NCBI RefSeq assembly: GCF_000292245.2
Contig: NZ_ALPT02000002.1
Span: forward strand, 1-64,000
Length of the DNA: 64,000 nt
Origin: Alkalihalobacillus alcalophilus ATCC 27647 = CGMCC 1.3604
Lineage (GTDB): Bacteria > Bacillota > Bacilli > Bacillales > Bacillaceae_D
Direction of reading: 5' to 3'
Under the pieces are notes generated by a model, which did no database searches, was not told the origin of the DNA, and saw only the letters and a list, made by a program, of their open reading frames with translations. Shown piece after piece: positions 16,584 to 25,644 of the stretch. Numbering within the stretch: the first letter of the stretch is position 1; each line of letters begins with the position of its first letter. The position numbers and the translations under genes are program-made.

Positions 16584-18170
16584 CTAAATGAACGCTTTTT
16601 TGACTGTTACTGGAGCTTTTCCAACTGGCTCAAGCTCCCCAAACAAAATCGCCGCTGCCGTCGATAATGCCGGGTAACTCAACTCATACGTATTCAAATA
16701 GACATCGATTTCATTAGGTAAAGCGTTGATATCATAAGGACTTCTCATCGCCACGACAATGACACTCTTCCCTAAATCAATCAATGTTTGAACAACCTTT
16801 ACTTGTGCTTCATCAATGGAAGCCGACACTAGACCAATGATCACTTGCTCATATGGAGCCACTGCTTGAACCAATTGCTCTAGTGATATAGGCAATGAAA
16901 TGACATCAGCATTTGTGGCATATTCTCGGATGGCTAATCCTAACGCTGAATGAGCGTATTGTTTATCTTCTGCTTTTGTTAAAATCGTATTTTGCGGTTC
17001 AATCACTAATCGTTTTTGTTCCTTTTGTAAAGGTAATTGTGCCTCACCTTTTTCAAGGGTGACACTTTTTTGGTAAACATTCAGTGCTTTTTCTTCATGT
17101 TCTTTAGAACCAACGATTTTGGATACTGATTGCTCACTTGCTAAATCTAGCTGCTCCCAACTCGTATACTTTTTCTTTAATTCTATTATTCGATCATAAG
17201 CAGCATCGATTTGAGCTTCCCTTATTTCACCATTGGCAAGCGCTTTTTTGATTTCATCCATCGCTCCTTTTTGTTTTTCCAACCTATGAGAAATCATCAC
17301 AACATCAATCCCCGCTTTTATCGCCGCAACCGCTCCTTGCTCTGTTCCAACTGTTTTCGCAATTGCATCCATTTCAAGACAATCTGTTGTCACAACCCCA
17401 TTAAAACCAAGCTTTTCACGAAGCAATCCCGTAATCACATTTTTTGATAACGTCGCAGGTATCTCCTCATTCGGTTCAAGTGCTGGAAAATGGATATGAG
17501 CTGACATCACGGTATCCGCACCTGCTTGAATACATTCTTTAAAAGGAAGCAATTCAATTTGCTCTAAACGTTCAAGAGAATGCTCAATTTGCGGCATCCC
17601 TAAATGGGAGTCAACATTTGTATCACCATGACCAGGAAAATGTTTTAACGTTGTGACCATTCCTGCTTTTTGCAGCCCTTTCATGGTTTCTTTGCCAAAC
17701 GCTGCAACCTGCTCCGGTTTTTCACCAAACGAGCGAACACCAATGACCGGATTATCTCGGTTATTGTTAACATCAAGGACCGGTGCTAAATTCCAGTTAA
17801 TCCCGAGTGCTTTTAACTCTTCACCACATATCACTCCAAGCTCAAAAGCATTTCTTACATCACCTGTTGCAGCTGTCGCCATCGCACCTGGTAAAATCGT
17901 CGTCCCTTCTCCAATTCGACGCACGATGCCATTTTCCTGATCGACACAAATTAGAAGTGGGTAAGCCTGATTTGCTTCATAAGCGATTTGCTGCAATTCC
18001 GTTGTTAAGGCAAGTACCTCCTCAGGCGTTCCAATATTTCGGGCAAATAATATAATCCCACCAATATGATAATCTGTAATAAACTGCTTCATCTCTTTCG
18101 GTACTTTTTTTCCATCAAAACCGACGACAAATAATTGCCCTAACTTTTCTTCTAAACTTAATGACGTCAT
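16584..18170 (-). CDS. nagZ: Family 3 beta-N-acetylglucosaminidase NagZ
   Basis: 528 aa, glycoside hydrolase family 3. The motif KHFPGHGDTNVDSH begins at residue 176 and contains the Asp187-His189 dyad that replaces a Glu acid/base in NagZ enzymes. The nucleophile is D263 in TTDCLEMDAI. It removes GlcNAc from muropeptides or GlcNAc-MurNAc. No signal peptide is visible, unlike the exported Bacillus subtilis enzyme, so it probably acts in the cytoplasm on imported disaccharide. A C-terminal region of about 170 aa follows the barrel. Sits between murR and the serine hydrolase in the same orientation. Confidence 0.92.
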   Translation of the reverse strand: MTSLSLEEKLGQLFVVGFDGKKVPKEMKQFITDYHIGGIILFARNIGTPEEVLALTTELQQIAYEANQAYPLLICVDQENGIVRRIGEGTTILPGAMATAATGDVRNAFELGVICGEELKALGINWNLAPVLDVNNNRDNPVIGVRSFGEKPEQVAAFGKETMKGLQKAGMVTTLKHFPGHGDTNVDSHLGMPQIEHSLERLEQIELLPFKECIQAGADTVMSAHIHFPALEPNEEIPATLSKNVITGLLREKLGFNGVVTTDCLEMDAIAKTVGTEQGAVAAIKAGIDVVMISHRLEKQKGAMDEIKKALANGEIREAQIDAAYDRIIELKKKYTSWEQLDLASEQSVSKIVGSKEHEEKALNVYQKSVTLEKGEAQLPLQKEQKRLVIEPQNTILTKAEDKQYAHSALGLAIREYATNADVISLPISLEQLVQAVAPYEQVIIGLVSASIDEAQVKVVQTLIDLGKSVIVVAMRSPYDINALPNEIDVYLNTYELSYPALSTAAAILFGELEPVGKAPVTVKKAFI

Positions 18171-18195
18171 AATTAAGTAAACACCTTCCTTTTAT

Positions 18196-19254
18196 TTAAT
18201 CAAAATAAGAACGAATAATATTATGGAATCTTGGCCTCAAACGCAGAATCGGATCCTTTCTGCCATAATGAACTCGATTGGTTAATAAAATGACCCGAAG
18301 ATCGACCTTAGGATCAAACCAGATGCTCGTACCTGTAAACCCAGTATGACCATATGATTCGACTGAAAATAAATCACCACAAGAAGAAACAATCGGGCTT
18401 TTTAAAATCCAGCCAAGTCCACGAAACTCTGTATCAAACGGACTATAATTTTTTCTAGAAATTTGTAAAGAGCGAGCAGATAAAATTGTTTTGCCTTTAT
18501 AAACTCCATCATTTTCAATCATTTCAGCAAAATGAGTTAAGTCCGACATCGTCGAAAAGAGTCCGGCATGCCCACTAATTCCTCCCATAAACTCCGTATT
18601 ATCATCATGAACAATCCCTTGCTTATACCCTTGAAGGCCTTCACTATATTCAGTTGCTGCAAACCTTTTTTCATTAAAGCTCGGGTTAAACCCTGTCTCC
18701 TTCATTTCTAAAGGTTCGAAGACTTCCTTTTGAACAAAGTCTTCAAACCTCTTACCCGTGACCGCTTCAATGACTTGATATAACGTAATAAACCCTAAAT
18801 CACTATAGATGACCTGTTCACCAATTGCTGAAACGAGCGACTCTTGATAAATTTGATTGATAATTTGTTCCGTTCCTAATTTTTCTTCGTAATAGCGACG
18901 GTGGGCCGGTAATCCAGAAGTATGTGTTAGTAGATGTTTAATCGTTATATCTTCTTTTCCATTTGTTGCAAACTTAGGTAAAATCGTTTTGATACGGTCA
19001 TCTAAATGAATGTCTCCGTATTCGATCAACTTTAAAATGGATGGTAAGGTCGCCACAACCTTTGTTAAAGAAGCTAAATCAAAGACGGTATTTAAAGCCA
19101 TTTTTTCTTTTGTAGGAAAAACGCTCCGATATCCTAAAGCCTCTTCATAAAGCACCTTCCCCTGATGAGAGATATGAATCACTGCCCCTGGAATATGCTT
19201 GAGGTTAATCTCCTTTCCTATAAATTCTCGAACTCTTTTCTCCAAAATATTCAC
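18196..19254 (-). CDS. Beta-lactamase-family serine hydrolase (YbbE/AmpH-like)
   Basis: 352 aa, class C beta-lactamase/PBP4*-like fold: S62-L-T-K65 is the SxxK nucleophile motif and Y150-S-D the second motif. Such proteins cleave D-amino-acid peptides or esters, and are often found in MurNAc recycling clusters, where a role on cell-wall peptides is likely but unproved. No clear signal peptide, so location is uncertain. It starts 164 bases after anmK, beyond the terminator-like hairpin at 19366-19403, and is followed closely by nagZ. Confidence 0.82.
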   Translation of the reverse strand: MNILEKRVREFIGKEINLKHIPGAVIHISHQGKVLYEEALGYRSVFPTKEKMALNTVFDLASLTKVVATLPSILKLIEYGDIHLDDRIKTILPKFATNGKEDITIKHLLTHTSGLPAHRRYYEEKLGTEQIINQIYQESLVSAIGEQVIYSDLGFITLYQVIEAVTGKRFEDFVQKEVFEPLEMKETGFNPSFNEKRFAATEYSEGLQGYKQGIVHDDNTEFMGGISGHAGLFSTMSDLTHFAEMIENDGVYKGKTILSARSLQISRKNYSPFDTEFRGLGWILKSPIVSSCGDLFSVESYGHTGFTGTSIWFDPKVDLRVILLTNRVHYGRKDPILRLRPRFHNIIRSYFD

Positions 19255-19365
19255 TCCCTACCAAGCTCACTTAATTTATATGAATCAACCGATTGATGAT
19301 GAATATTCATCATAATACTCCCAATTGTCTTTCATTGCGGTGACCGATTTATACTTTGCTATGTG

Positions 19366-19403
19366 CAAAAAAACTGAGCTTAAATCAAATGCTCAGTTTC
19401 TTT
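19366..19403 (-). terminator. Terminator or attenuator after anmK
   Basis: Minus strand stem AAACTGAGC/GCTCAGTTT, 11-nt loop, followed by Ts. Lies inside the cluster, so it may reduce rather than stop transcription into the downstream genes. Confidence 0.75.
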
Positions 19404-19417
19404 CACCACAAATCCAT

Positions 19418-20611
19418 TTAAAAGGGCAAAGCTAATTTCCCCATCGAAACTGCCTTTGTAGCACCTGTCGCTGATGGTGTATTATTTGTTTGCTGACGTA
19501 AAAACTCATTTCCTAAAATCGCAAAAGCAATCGCTTCTTTAGCATCACTTGAAAACTCAAGAACCTCCATCGATTTGACAGGGCGCTTTAACCCTTTTTG
19601 TAAGTGATCCATTATAAAACGATTATGCACCCCACCCCCACCAACAAACACTTCCTTTATATCATATTGTTGATCAAGTTGCTCTTGAATTGTGCTAGTA
19701 ATCGAATAAACGGTAAAGCTTGTAACCGTTGCGACAATATCCTCAAATTCTAATCTACGGGCCCGGCCTTCTAACCAGATTTTCTCAGCTAGATTACGGT
19801 GATAAAATTCCCTACCCGTGCTTTTAGGATAAGGTAATTTAAGAAAAGCGTCTTCGCTAATTAATTTTTGAAGCCACGCCTCGTCAACTTGGCCTTTTTG
19901 GGCAAGTTCTCCTGATTCATCAAAATCCTTCGCTCCATTTGTACCAATCCGCACCATCTCATCGATTAAGACATTCCCAGGCCCTGTATCAAATGCCAAT
20001 ACTTCATGCGAAGGCTGCTCCCCTGGTGAATAAGCTGGCAAAACAGTTAAATTTGCCATTCCACCAATATTTAATAACGCTCTTCCGTTTGTTTCACTAC
20101 GAAACAGAATGTCATCAACAAATGGAACAAGTGGGGCTCCCTGACCTCCAACCGCCATATCACTTGGGCGAAAATCACCAACCGTTAACGCTTTTGTCCG
20201 CTCGGCAATAACCGCAAGCTCCCCAATTTGAAGGGTCGCCCCTTCATTAGGAAGATGGTGGATCGTCTGTCCATGTGAGCTCACAAAATCTAAATCCTTT
20301 AAATGATAGGGAGTGCCTTCTAAAACATACGCTACACTTTCCGCCATTTTTTCCGCGAGAAGCACATTTAAACGGCAAACCTCATCAACCGAAGACGTTT
20401 CTGGGTGACAAATACGAAGAATTCTCTCTTTTAACTCTTCCTCATATTGCAGCGTTTGAAAACCTACTAACTGAACTTCTGTTGAATATCCAGAACCTTT
20501 AATTTCAACTAAAGCAGCATCAATTCCATCAACAGATGTACCAGACATAAGTCCAACAGCAAGCACCTTTTCCTTTGTTAATGGTAATGCGATTGGCTTC
20601 ACCACTCTCAC
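19418..20611 (-). CDS. anmK: 1,6-anhydro-N-acetylmuramic acid kinase AnmK
   Basis: Up to 397 aa. N-terminal VGLMSGTSVDGIDAALVEI is the AnmK signature for ATP and substrate binding; GGGGVHNRFI lies near the C-terminus. AnmK opens and phosphorylates 1,6-anhydroMurNAc to MurNAc-6-phosphate, the substrate of MurQ. Several GTG codons lie at the start; spacing from AGAGG favours the third or fourth codon (20605 or 20602). Anhydro sugars come from lytic transglycosylases, and a protein with two SpoIID-type domains is encoded at 25645-29676. Confidence 0.93.
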   Translation of the reverse strand: MRVVKPIALPLTKEKVLAVGLMSGTSVDGIDAALVEIKGSGYSTEVQLVGFQTLQYEEELKERILRICHPETSSVDEVCRLNVLLAEKMAESVAYVLEGTPYHLKDLDFVSSHGQTIHHLPNEGATLQIGELAVIAERTKALTVGDFRPSDMAVGGQGAPLVPFVDDILFRSETNGRALLNIGGMANLTVLPAYSPGEQPSHEVLAFDTGPGNVLIDEMVRIGTNGAKDFDESGELAQKGQVDEAWLQKLISEDAFLKLPYPKSTGREFYHRNLAEKIWLEGRARRLEFEDIVATVTSFTVYSITSTIQEQLDQQYDIKEVFVGGGGVHNRFIMDHLQKGLKRPVKSMEVLEFSSDAKEAIAFAILGNEFLRQQTNNTPSATGATKAVSMGKLALPF

Positions 20612-20660
20612 CTCTTTATCGATTGTGTTAATAAAATTCCATTTTTTGTTAGAAAGTTAT

Positions 20661-20816
20661 TTGATTCCCTTTGCGGCTTTTGTTCGCTCGCTTCAGGCTT
20701 CATTGCTGGACTTTGATTCCCTTTACGGCTCTTATTCGCTTGCTTTTGGCTTCATTCGCCGCCTTTGATTCCCTTACCGGCTTTTCCACACTCATTTCCG
20801 GCTTCATCTCAATTCA
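20661..20816. repeat. Family C tandem repeat, 52-bp unit, 3 copies
   Basis: Units beginning TTGATTCCCTT start at 20661, 20713 and 20765. Located between anmK and the permease genes. Same family as 40776-40960. The rest of the 222-base gap shows nothing else. Confidence 0.85.
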
Positions 20817-20833
20817 CCAAAACCATCTCCACC

Positions 20834-21793
20834 TTATTCCTTCACTCCACCAAGCGTTAAACCTTTAATGAAGTAACGTTGGAAAATGAGGAAGAAAATA
20901 ATAATTGGAACGGCGGCGACTGTTGCACCTGCCATTAAGAACTTAAAGCTCGTTAAGTTTGCATCTTGTAGTGTCTTTAATCCTGCTGGTAATGTCATCA
21001 AATCGACATCGTTAATGACAATGATTGGCCATAGGAAGGAATTCCAAATCATAACAAATGTGAAAATACCTAAAGTCACCATTGCCGGTACTGCTAGTGG
21101 CATAACAATTTTAAAGAAAATTTTCAACTCACTTGCTCCGTCAATTGTCGCGGCCTCAATTAATTCATCAGGTACAGATAATAAAAATTGCCGCATTAAG
21201 AAAACACCAAAAGCCATCGCTAAGTTTGGTAATATTAATGCCCAGTGGGTATCAAAAAGTTGTAACTCTTGTACGATAATAAAGGTTGGGACTAAAGTTA
21301 CTTGTTCTGGAATCATCATTGTTGCAATAATCGCCCAAAAGAAAATCCATTTTCCAGGAAATTGTTTTTTAGCAAAAACATAGCCAGCCATCGTATCGAT
21401 TAGAACAATGATTGCTGTTGTCACTATCGCTATATACATACTATTAAAGAGCCATTTTAAAATAGGGGTCGTTGTAAATAGCCGTGTAAAAGAGCTAAAT
21501 GTTTTCTCCCTCACTTCTGTCATTAAATCGCTATGAATTTCTGCTTGAGCATAATCACCTGCACGCTCAGCCACTCTTTTCTTTTGCCATTGGGAAATGT
21601 ATTCGGAAATCCCAACTGGATATAACTTTGGTGGAGCTGATTCCACATAAGACATCGGCGTATCCATCTCTTCATTTTGATAACTAGGTAATTGCAACGC
21701 CGTTGAAAAGACCCAATATAAAGGCAAGAGAGAGACGATAGCGACTATCGTTAATACGATTAATGTTATTGGCTTTTTTAATTTATTTAACAT
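20834..21793 (-). CDS. Sugar ABC transporter permease, MalG/LacG type
   Basis: 319 aa with six predicted membrane segments and the CUT1 EAA loop (DELIEAATIDGASELKIFFKIVMPLAVPA). About 80 extra periplasm-facing residues lie between segments 1 and 2. It pairs with the MalF-type permease 18 bases upstream and the lipoprotein at 22964-24280. No ATPase gene is seen here; Bacillus CUT1 importers commonly share MsmX. Context suggests import of MurNAc, GlcNAc-MurNAc or muropeptides. Confidence 0.9.
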   Translation of the reverse strand: MLNKLKKPITLIVLTIVAIVSLLPLYWVFSTALQLPSYQNEEMDTPMSYVESAPPKLYPVGISEYISQWQKKRVAERAGDYAQAEIHSDLMTEVREKTFSSFTRLFTTTPILKWLFNSMYIAIVTTAIIVLIDTMAGYVFAKKQFPGKWIFFWAIIATMMIPEQVTLVPTFIIVQELQLFDTHWALILPNLAMAFGVFLMRQFLLSVPDELIEAATIDGASELKIFFKIVMPLAVPAMVTLGIFTFVMIWNSFLWPIIVINDVDLMTLPAGLKTLQDANLTSFKFLMAGATVAAVPIIIFFLIFQRYFIKGLTLGGVKE

Positions 21794-21811
21794 CGATTCT
21801 CATCCCCCTCA

Positions 21812-22735
21812 CTATTTATCTGTTTTTAATGCTTTAAATTGAGCAATCGCAAAGCCCATCAGAATAATAAATAAAATGACAGATTGGGCCGATGCCAATC
21901 CAAAGTTAAAGTCTCGGAATGCCGTTTTATAAATGACATGAACGACGGTCTCTGTTGAATAGCCGGGTCCACCGCCTGTCATCATAATAATTTGAGTGAA
22001 AACTTGAAATGAACCAATCGTACTAATAATGACTAAATATAAGGTTGTTGGTTTTAACAAGGGTAACGTAATCCTTACCCACTTTTGAAATGGACTTGCC
22101 CCATCAATATCAGCAGCCTCATATAAGGAAGGATTAATATTGTTCATCGCCGCTAAATAAATAATGATTCCAGATCCTGGAGGTATAAGTATCGACATAA
22201 TCATTAAAGATGGCAATGCAGTCGACGTTTGAGCTAACCAGTTCACCGGCTCAAATCCAAAGAACCCTATTATGTAGTTAAATAAACCAAAACGATAGTT
22301 ATACATCCAACGCCAAACCATTGCGATAATAACCATTGAAGTAACTGTAGGAAGATAAAAGGCCGCTCTAAAAAAGGTTTGTGATACTCTGCCTAAAGGA
22401 TGAATTAAGGCAGCAATTACTAAAGCCGTAATTATAAAAGCAGGAACTGTCACAAGTGTATAAATGAGTGTGTTCCATAAAGCTGCTCTAAAAATAGGGC
22501 TTTGAAATGCGTCAATATAATGCTTAAACCCGACATAATCAACGGTAAAAACACCACGGTCTTGAAAGGAGATAACAAACGCCCAGACGATTGGTATGAA
22601 CATAAAAATAATAAAGAAGACTAACTTCGGTAATAGAAAAAAGTAGGCTGACTTGTTATTTCTTATTTTTTCCCACAACGTTTTTTTCGGTATAATAATT
22701 TTTTCAGTTGAACTCATATTAGGGTTTGTCTCCAT
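21812..22735 (-). CDS. Sugar ABC transporter permease, MalF/LacF type
   Basis: 307 aa, six membrane segments, EAA loop (NINPSLYEAADIDGASPFQKWVRITLPLLKPT). Start at 22735 with GGGGGAG before the ATG. Forms the heteromeric channel with the downstream MalG-type gene. A stem-loop at 22915-22952 separates it from the binding-protein gene, as is common where the lipoprotein is made in excess. Confidence 0.9.
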   Translation of the reverse strand: METNPNMSSTEKIIIPKKTLWEKIRNNKSAYFFLLPKLVFFIIFMFIPIVWAFVISFQDRGVFTVDYVGFKHYIDAFQSPIFRAALWNTLIYTLVTVPAFIITALVIAALIHPLGRVSQTFFRAAFYLPTVTSMVIIAMVWRWMYNYRFGLFNYIIGFFGFEPVNWLAQTSTALPSLMIMSILIPPGSGIIIYLAAMNNINPSLYEAADIDGASPFQKWVRITLPLLKPTTLYLVIISTIGSFQVFTQIIMMTGGGPGYSTETVVHVIYKTAFRDFNFGLASAQSVILFIILMGFAIAQFKALKTDK

Positions 22736-22914
22736 TTTTGCTCCCCCTCTCCAATTCTACTCAATAAAAATTTCAACCAACATACACTTTGCACTCAGCA
22801 GTTGAACAACTGAACTTCCCATCCATTGGAACTCACTCTATAATCTCAGCAACCCGTTTCCCACAGGAGCCTCGTATATTCGATAAATTGACAAAATATT
22901 AAGTTTTTTATACC

Positions 22915-22952
22915 AAAAGCTCTTCTCCCTTCAACTGGAAAGAAGAGCTTTT
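22915..22952 (-). terminator. Partial terminator/processing stem after the binding-protein gene
   Basis: Perfect 12-bp stem AAAAGCTCTTCT/AGAAGAGCTTTT with 14-nt loop. Lies 11 bases after the lipoprotein gene stop, before the permease genes. Likely allows limited readthrough. Confidence 0.8.
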
Positions 22953-22963
22953 GTTGAACCTAA

Positions 22964-24280
22964 TTAATTACCCATAATTCTTTCTACTTCAGAACGTGCA
23001 TCTTCTAAAGCTTCTTGCGGTGTTTTCTCACCATTAGCTGCCAATTGAAGCTGACTTTGAATCACTTCATCAATTCTTGCCCATTCTGGATGACGAGGAA
23101 TCGGAATGACTTGGTCACTTAGTTCCTGTGCCGCAGCCATTCCCGGATTATCTGCAAATGGGTCCATATCTGCTGTAGAGATACGAGCTGGGAATGTACC
23201 ATAATTTTGGGCCATTACATATTGTTCATCTGTACTAGAGACAAGCTTCAAAAATTCACCGACCATTTTTTTCTTCGCTTCATCTTCTTGATGGAACATT
23301 ACATAACCACCAACACCACCAAATGTAACCGGCTCACCTAAATCACCAATTGGATATTCGGCGACCATAAAATTCATTTCATATTCTTCACTTTGTAAAG
23401 AGCTAATCGCCCATGTTGCCCATGGCTGAACCGCAACTGTCCGTTGATTTAGTGCTGCAAACGCTTGGAATGTTCCTCCAACATCAGCACTTCCCATTTC
23501 AACAGGTGCCGCACCGTGTTCAAACTTCAAATCAACCAATTTTTGTAAACCACTTACAGCTTCAGGAGCATCAAATGTATATTCCGTTAAATCATCATTT
23601 AATGGGTAGCCACCATCCATAAATAAGAATGGCCAAGCCTCATAATAACCCGGCATAATGTACGTAGAGAAACCATAAACATCGCCGTCTGTTAACGCAA
23701 TCATTTTCTCAACAAACTCATCATACGTCCAACGCCCATCTACTGGCGGTTCAACCCCTTTTTCTTCAAAAATATCAAGGTTTAAGAGTAAAGTTTGTAC
23801 GCTAATTGACGTTGGTACTCCGTAAATATTTCCATTATGCTCATAGGCTTCAATGGCATTTGGATAAAAATCTTCCCACTCTTCAGCGGTAAATAAATCA
23901 TCTGTTTGCTCAATCACACCTTCTTCAATATGATTCAAACTAATTGTACCGCCACTAATATCAATCGGGGCAATGTCTGGCCAAGTTTTTCCTGCAATAG
24001 CAACACTCAAACTGTCTCCAAGCTCTGCCCATGGCTGCTGAACAATGTTAATGTCAACACCAGGATACTTTTCTTCAAATTCTGCTGCCTTTTCCTCGAT
24101 CCAGTGGAATTTATTCTCATCTGCATCATCCCATCTTGGACCATCCCAAACTGTAATCGTTCCTTCCCATTCTTCCCAATTCTCAACATCTGTTGAAGAA
24201 GAGTTCCCCCCACAGGCTGTCAGTGCAGTAAGCCCTAAAATAACAGCTCCGGCAATCAATGATTTTTTCATCTTTTTCAC
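22964..24280 (-). CDS. Sugar-binding lipoprotein of ABC transporter
   Basis: About 438 aa. The best start is GTG at 24280, with AAGGGGG 6 bases upstream. It gives a lipoprotein signal (KKSLIAGAVILGLTALTAC) with Cys as the acylation site. The mature part is a family 1 solute-binding protein (WEGTITVWDGPRWDD..., DIAPIDISGG). It would capture a sugar outside the membrane for the two permeases. Position between murQ and the permease genes points to a peptidoglycan-derived sugar; the ligand is inferred, not seen. Confidence 0.9.
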   Translation of the reverse strand: MKKMKKSLIAGAVILGLTALTACGGNSSSTDVENWEEWEGTITVWDGPRWDDADENKFHWIEEKAAEFEEKYPGVDINIVQQPWAELGDSLSVAIAGKTWPDIAPIDISGGTISLNHIEEGVIEQTDDLFTAEEWEDFYPNAIEAYEHNGNIYGVPTSISVQTLLLNLDIFEEKGVEPPVDGRWTYDEFVEKMIALTDGDVYGFSTYIMPGYYEAWPFLFMDGGYPLNDDLTEYTFDAPEAVSGLQKLVDLKFEHGAAPVEMGSADVGGTFQAFAALNQRTVAVQPWATWAISSLQSEEYEMNFMVAEYPIGDLGEPVTFGGVGGYVMFHQEDEAKKKMVGEFLKLVSSTDEQYVMAQNYGTFPARISTADMDPFADNPGMAAAQELSDQVIPIPRHPEWARIDEVIQSQLQLAANGEKTPQEALEDARSEVERIMGN

Positions 24281-24359
24281 TTGAATCCCCCTTACCTGCA
24301 TAATTAATATGTTTAATCTCAATAGAAGAAATAATCTTCTATTAAGAGTAATACCGCGG

Positions 24360-25271
24360 TTAGTTTCTTTGGGCCAGTTCAATTGCCTTCCTTACAAATC
24401 CATTGCCTTGCTGCAAAAGTGCCAATGCCTCCTCATATCCTACATTCCCTCGGATCATCACAATCGCCACTTTTACATCATTGTTAGCTTTCATTAAAAT
24501 CGTTCCAGCTTTCTTTTCTGATGCACCAGTTGCATTCATCACAATATTTTTCGCTCGTTCTTTGAGCTTTAAATTGCTTGCATTTAAATCGACCATTAAG
24601 TTTTCATACACTTTGCCTAGTTTAATCATCGTGGTTGTCGAGAGCATATTCAAGACCATTTTATGAGCAGTAGCTGCTTTTAACCTTGTAGAACCAGTCA
24701 AAACTTCAGGACCAACTGAAACTTCAATTGCATACTCTGCTACTTCGCTAAGTTCTGAATTTGTATTCGCTGTTAAAGCGATTGTTTTCGCCCCTAATGA
24801 TGTTGCATATTCGATAGCCCCGATCACATATGGAGTACGTCCACTTGCGGCAATCCCAACTACAACATCATCAGGTCCGAAATGAGCCTTTTCTAAATCT
24901 CTTTTTCCTTCTTCTGGTCGGTCCTCAATGCCTTCTACAGCTGTTGTAATCGCCTTTTCCCCACCAGCCATTATTCCTTGTACAAGTCCAGGTTCTGTCC
25001 GAAATGTTGGCGGGCATTCTGATGCATCAATCACTCCTAATCTTCCACTCGTACCAGCTCCAACATAGAACAAGCGACCACCATTTTTCATAGCTTCATA
25101 GATAATATTTGTCGCTTGTTCTATGGCAGGCAAACATTTTCTAACAGCTAAAGCAACCGTTTCGTCTTCCTTATTCATTAAGGTTAAAACTTCTAAAGTT
25201 GATAGCTGATCAATATTGAGCGTCTGTTCATTTCTCTTCTCTGTCGTTAATTGCGATAAATCAAGTTCCAT
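24360..25271 (-). CDS. murQ: N-acetylmuramic acid 6-phosphate etherase MurQ
   Basis: 303 aa. SIS-fold MurQ signature VGAGTSGRLGVIDASECPPTF, with E85 matching the catalytic glutamate; LKAATAHKMVLNMLSTTTM follows. It cleaves the lactyl ether of MurNAc-6-phosphate to give GlcNAc-6-phosphate and D-lactate in the cytoplasm. First gene of the leftward salvage cluster. A short dyad AATGA/TCATT lies about 25-40 bases upstream and might bind MurR. Both AnmK and the kinase at 9986-10948 could feed it. Confidence 0.95.
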   Translation of the reverse strand: MELDLSQLTTEKRNEQTLNIDQLSTLEVLTLMNKEDETVALAVRKCLPAIEQATNIIYEAMKNGGRLFYVGAGTSGRLGVIDASECPPTFRTEPGLVQGIMAGGEKAITTAVEGIEDRPEEGKRDLEKAHFGPDDVVVGIAASGRTPYVIGAIEYATSLGAKTIALTANTNSELSEVAEYAIEVSVGPEVLTGSTRLKAATAHKMVLNMLSTTTMIKLGKVYENLMVDLNASNLKLKERAKNIVMNATGASEKKAGTILMKANNDVKVAIVMIRGNVGYEEALALLQQGNGFVRKAIELAQRN

Positions 25272-25644
25272 ATAATCACCAAATTTCTATAGATGTAATG
25301 AAATATCATTTTATTTTATATTATTATTTATAAAACTTAATTTCAATACTTTTTTTAGAATTTTTCAAAATTTAATTTTATCCCTTTTAAAACACAGAAA
25401 ACCAATTAGGATAAGAGTATTTCAAGAAGCGATATGACATAAATTAACAAAGTTCGTTGAATCAAGTAACTCTAGCAAACTTTCGACATAGTACTAAAAT
25501 GATATTTTGTAAAAGTTAAGACAAACATGAAATATTGTGTTGAATTTTCAGAATTATTTTTCTATAATGGGATTTAATTAGTCGAAAGGAGGTTTATCTC
25601 GTTTGATCATGTCTTCATCATCTTAATAATCTAGGAGGAATCCC
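25272..25644. other. Divergent promoter region, murQ (left) and surface protein (right)
   Basis: AT-rich. Near murQ is the dyad AATGA-AATA-TCATT, a possible MurR operator. On the plus strand there is a good promoter (25540-25568). GGAGG-type sites occur at about 25589 and before 25645. Nothing else is evident. Confidence 0.5.
25540..25568 (+). promoter_or_regulatory. Sigma-A promoter of the SpoIID-domain surface protein
   Basis: -35 TTGAAT (25540-25545), 17-bp spacer, -10 TATAAT (25563-25568), about 75 bases before the start codon. Confidence 0.75.

Noticed and set aside
25285..25310. MurR operator upstream of murQ
   Set aside because: The AATGA/TCATT dyad is short and the region very AT-rich; not enough to list as a separate site.
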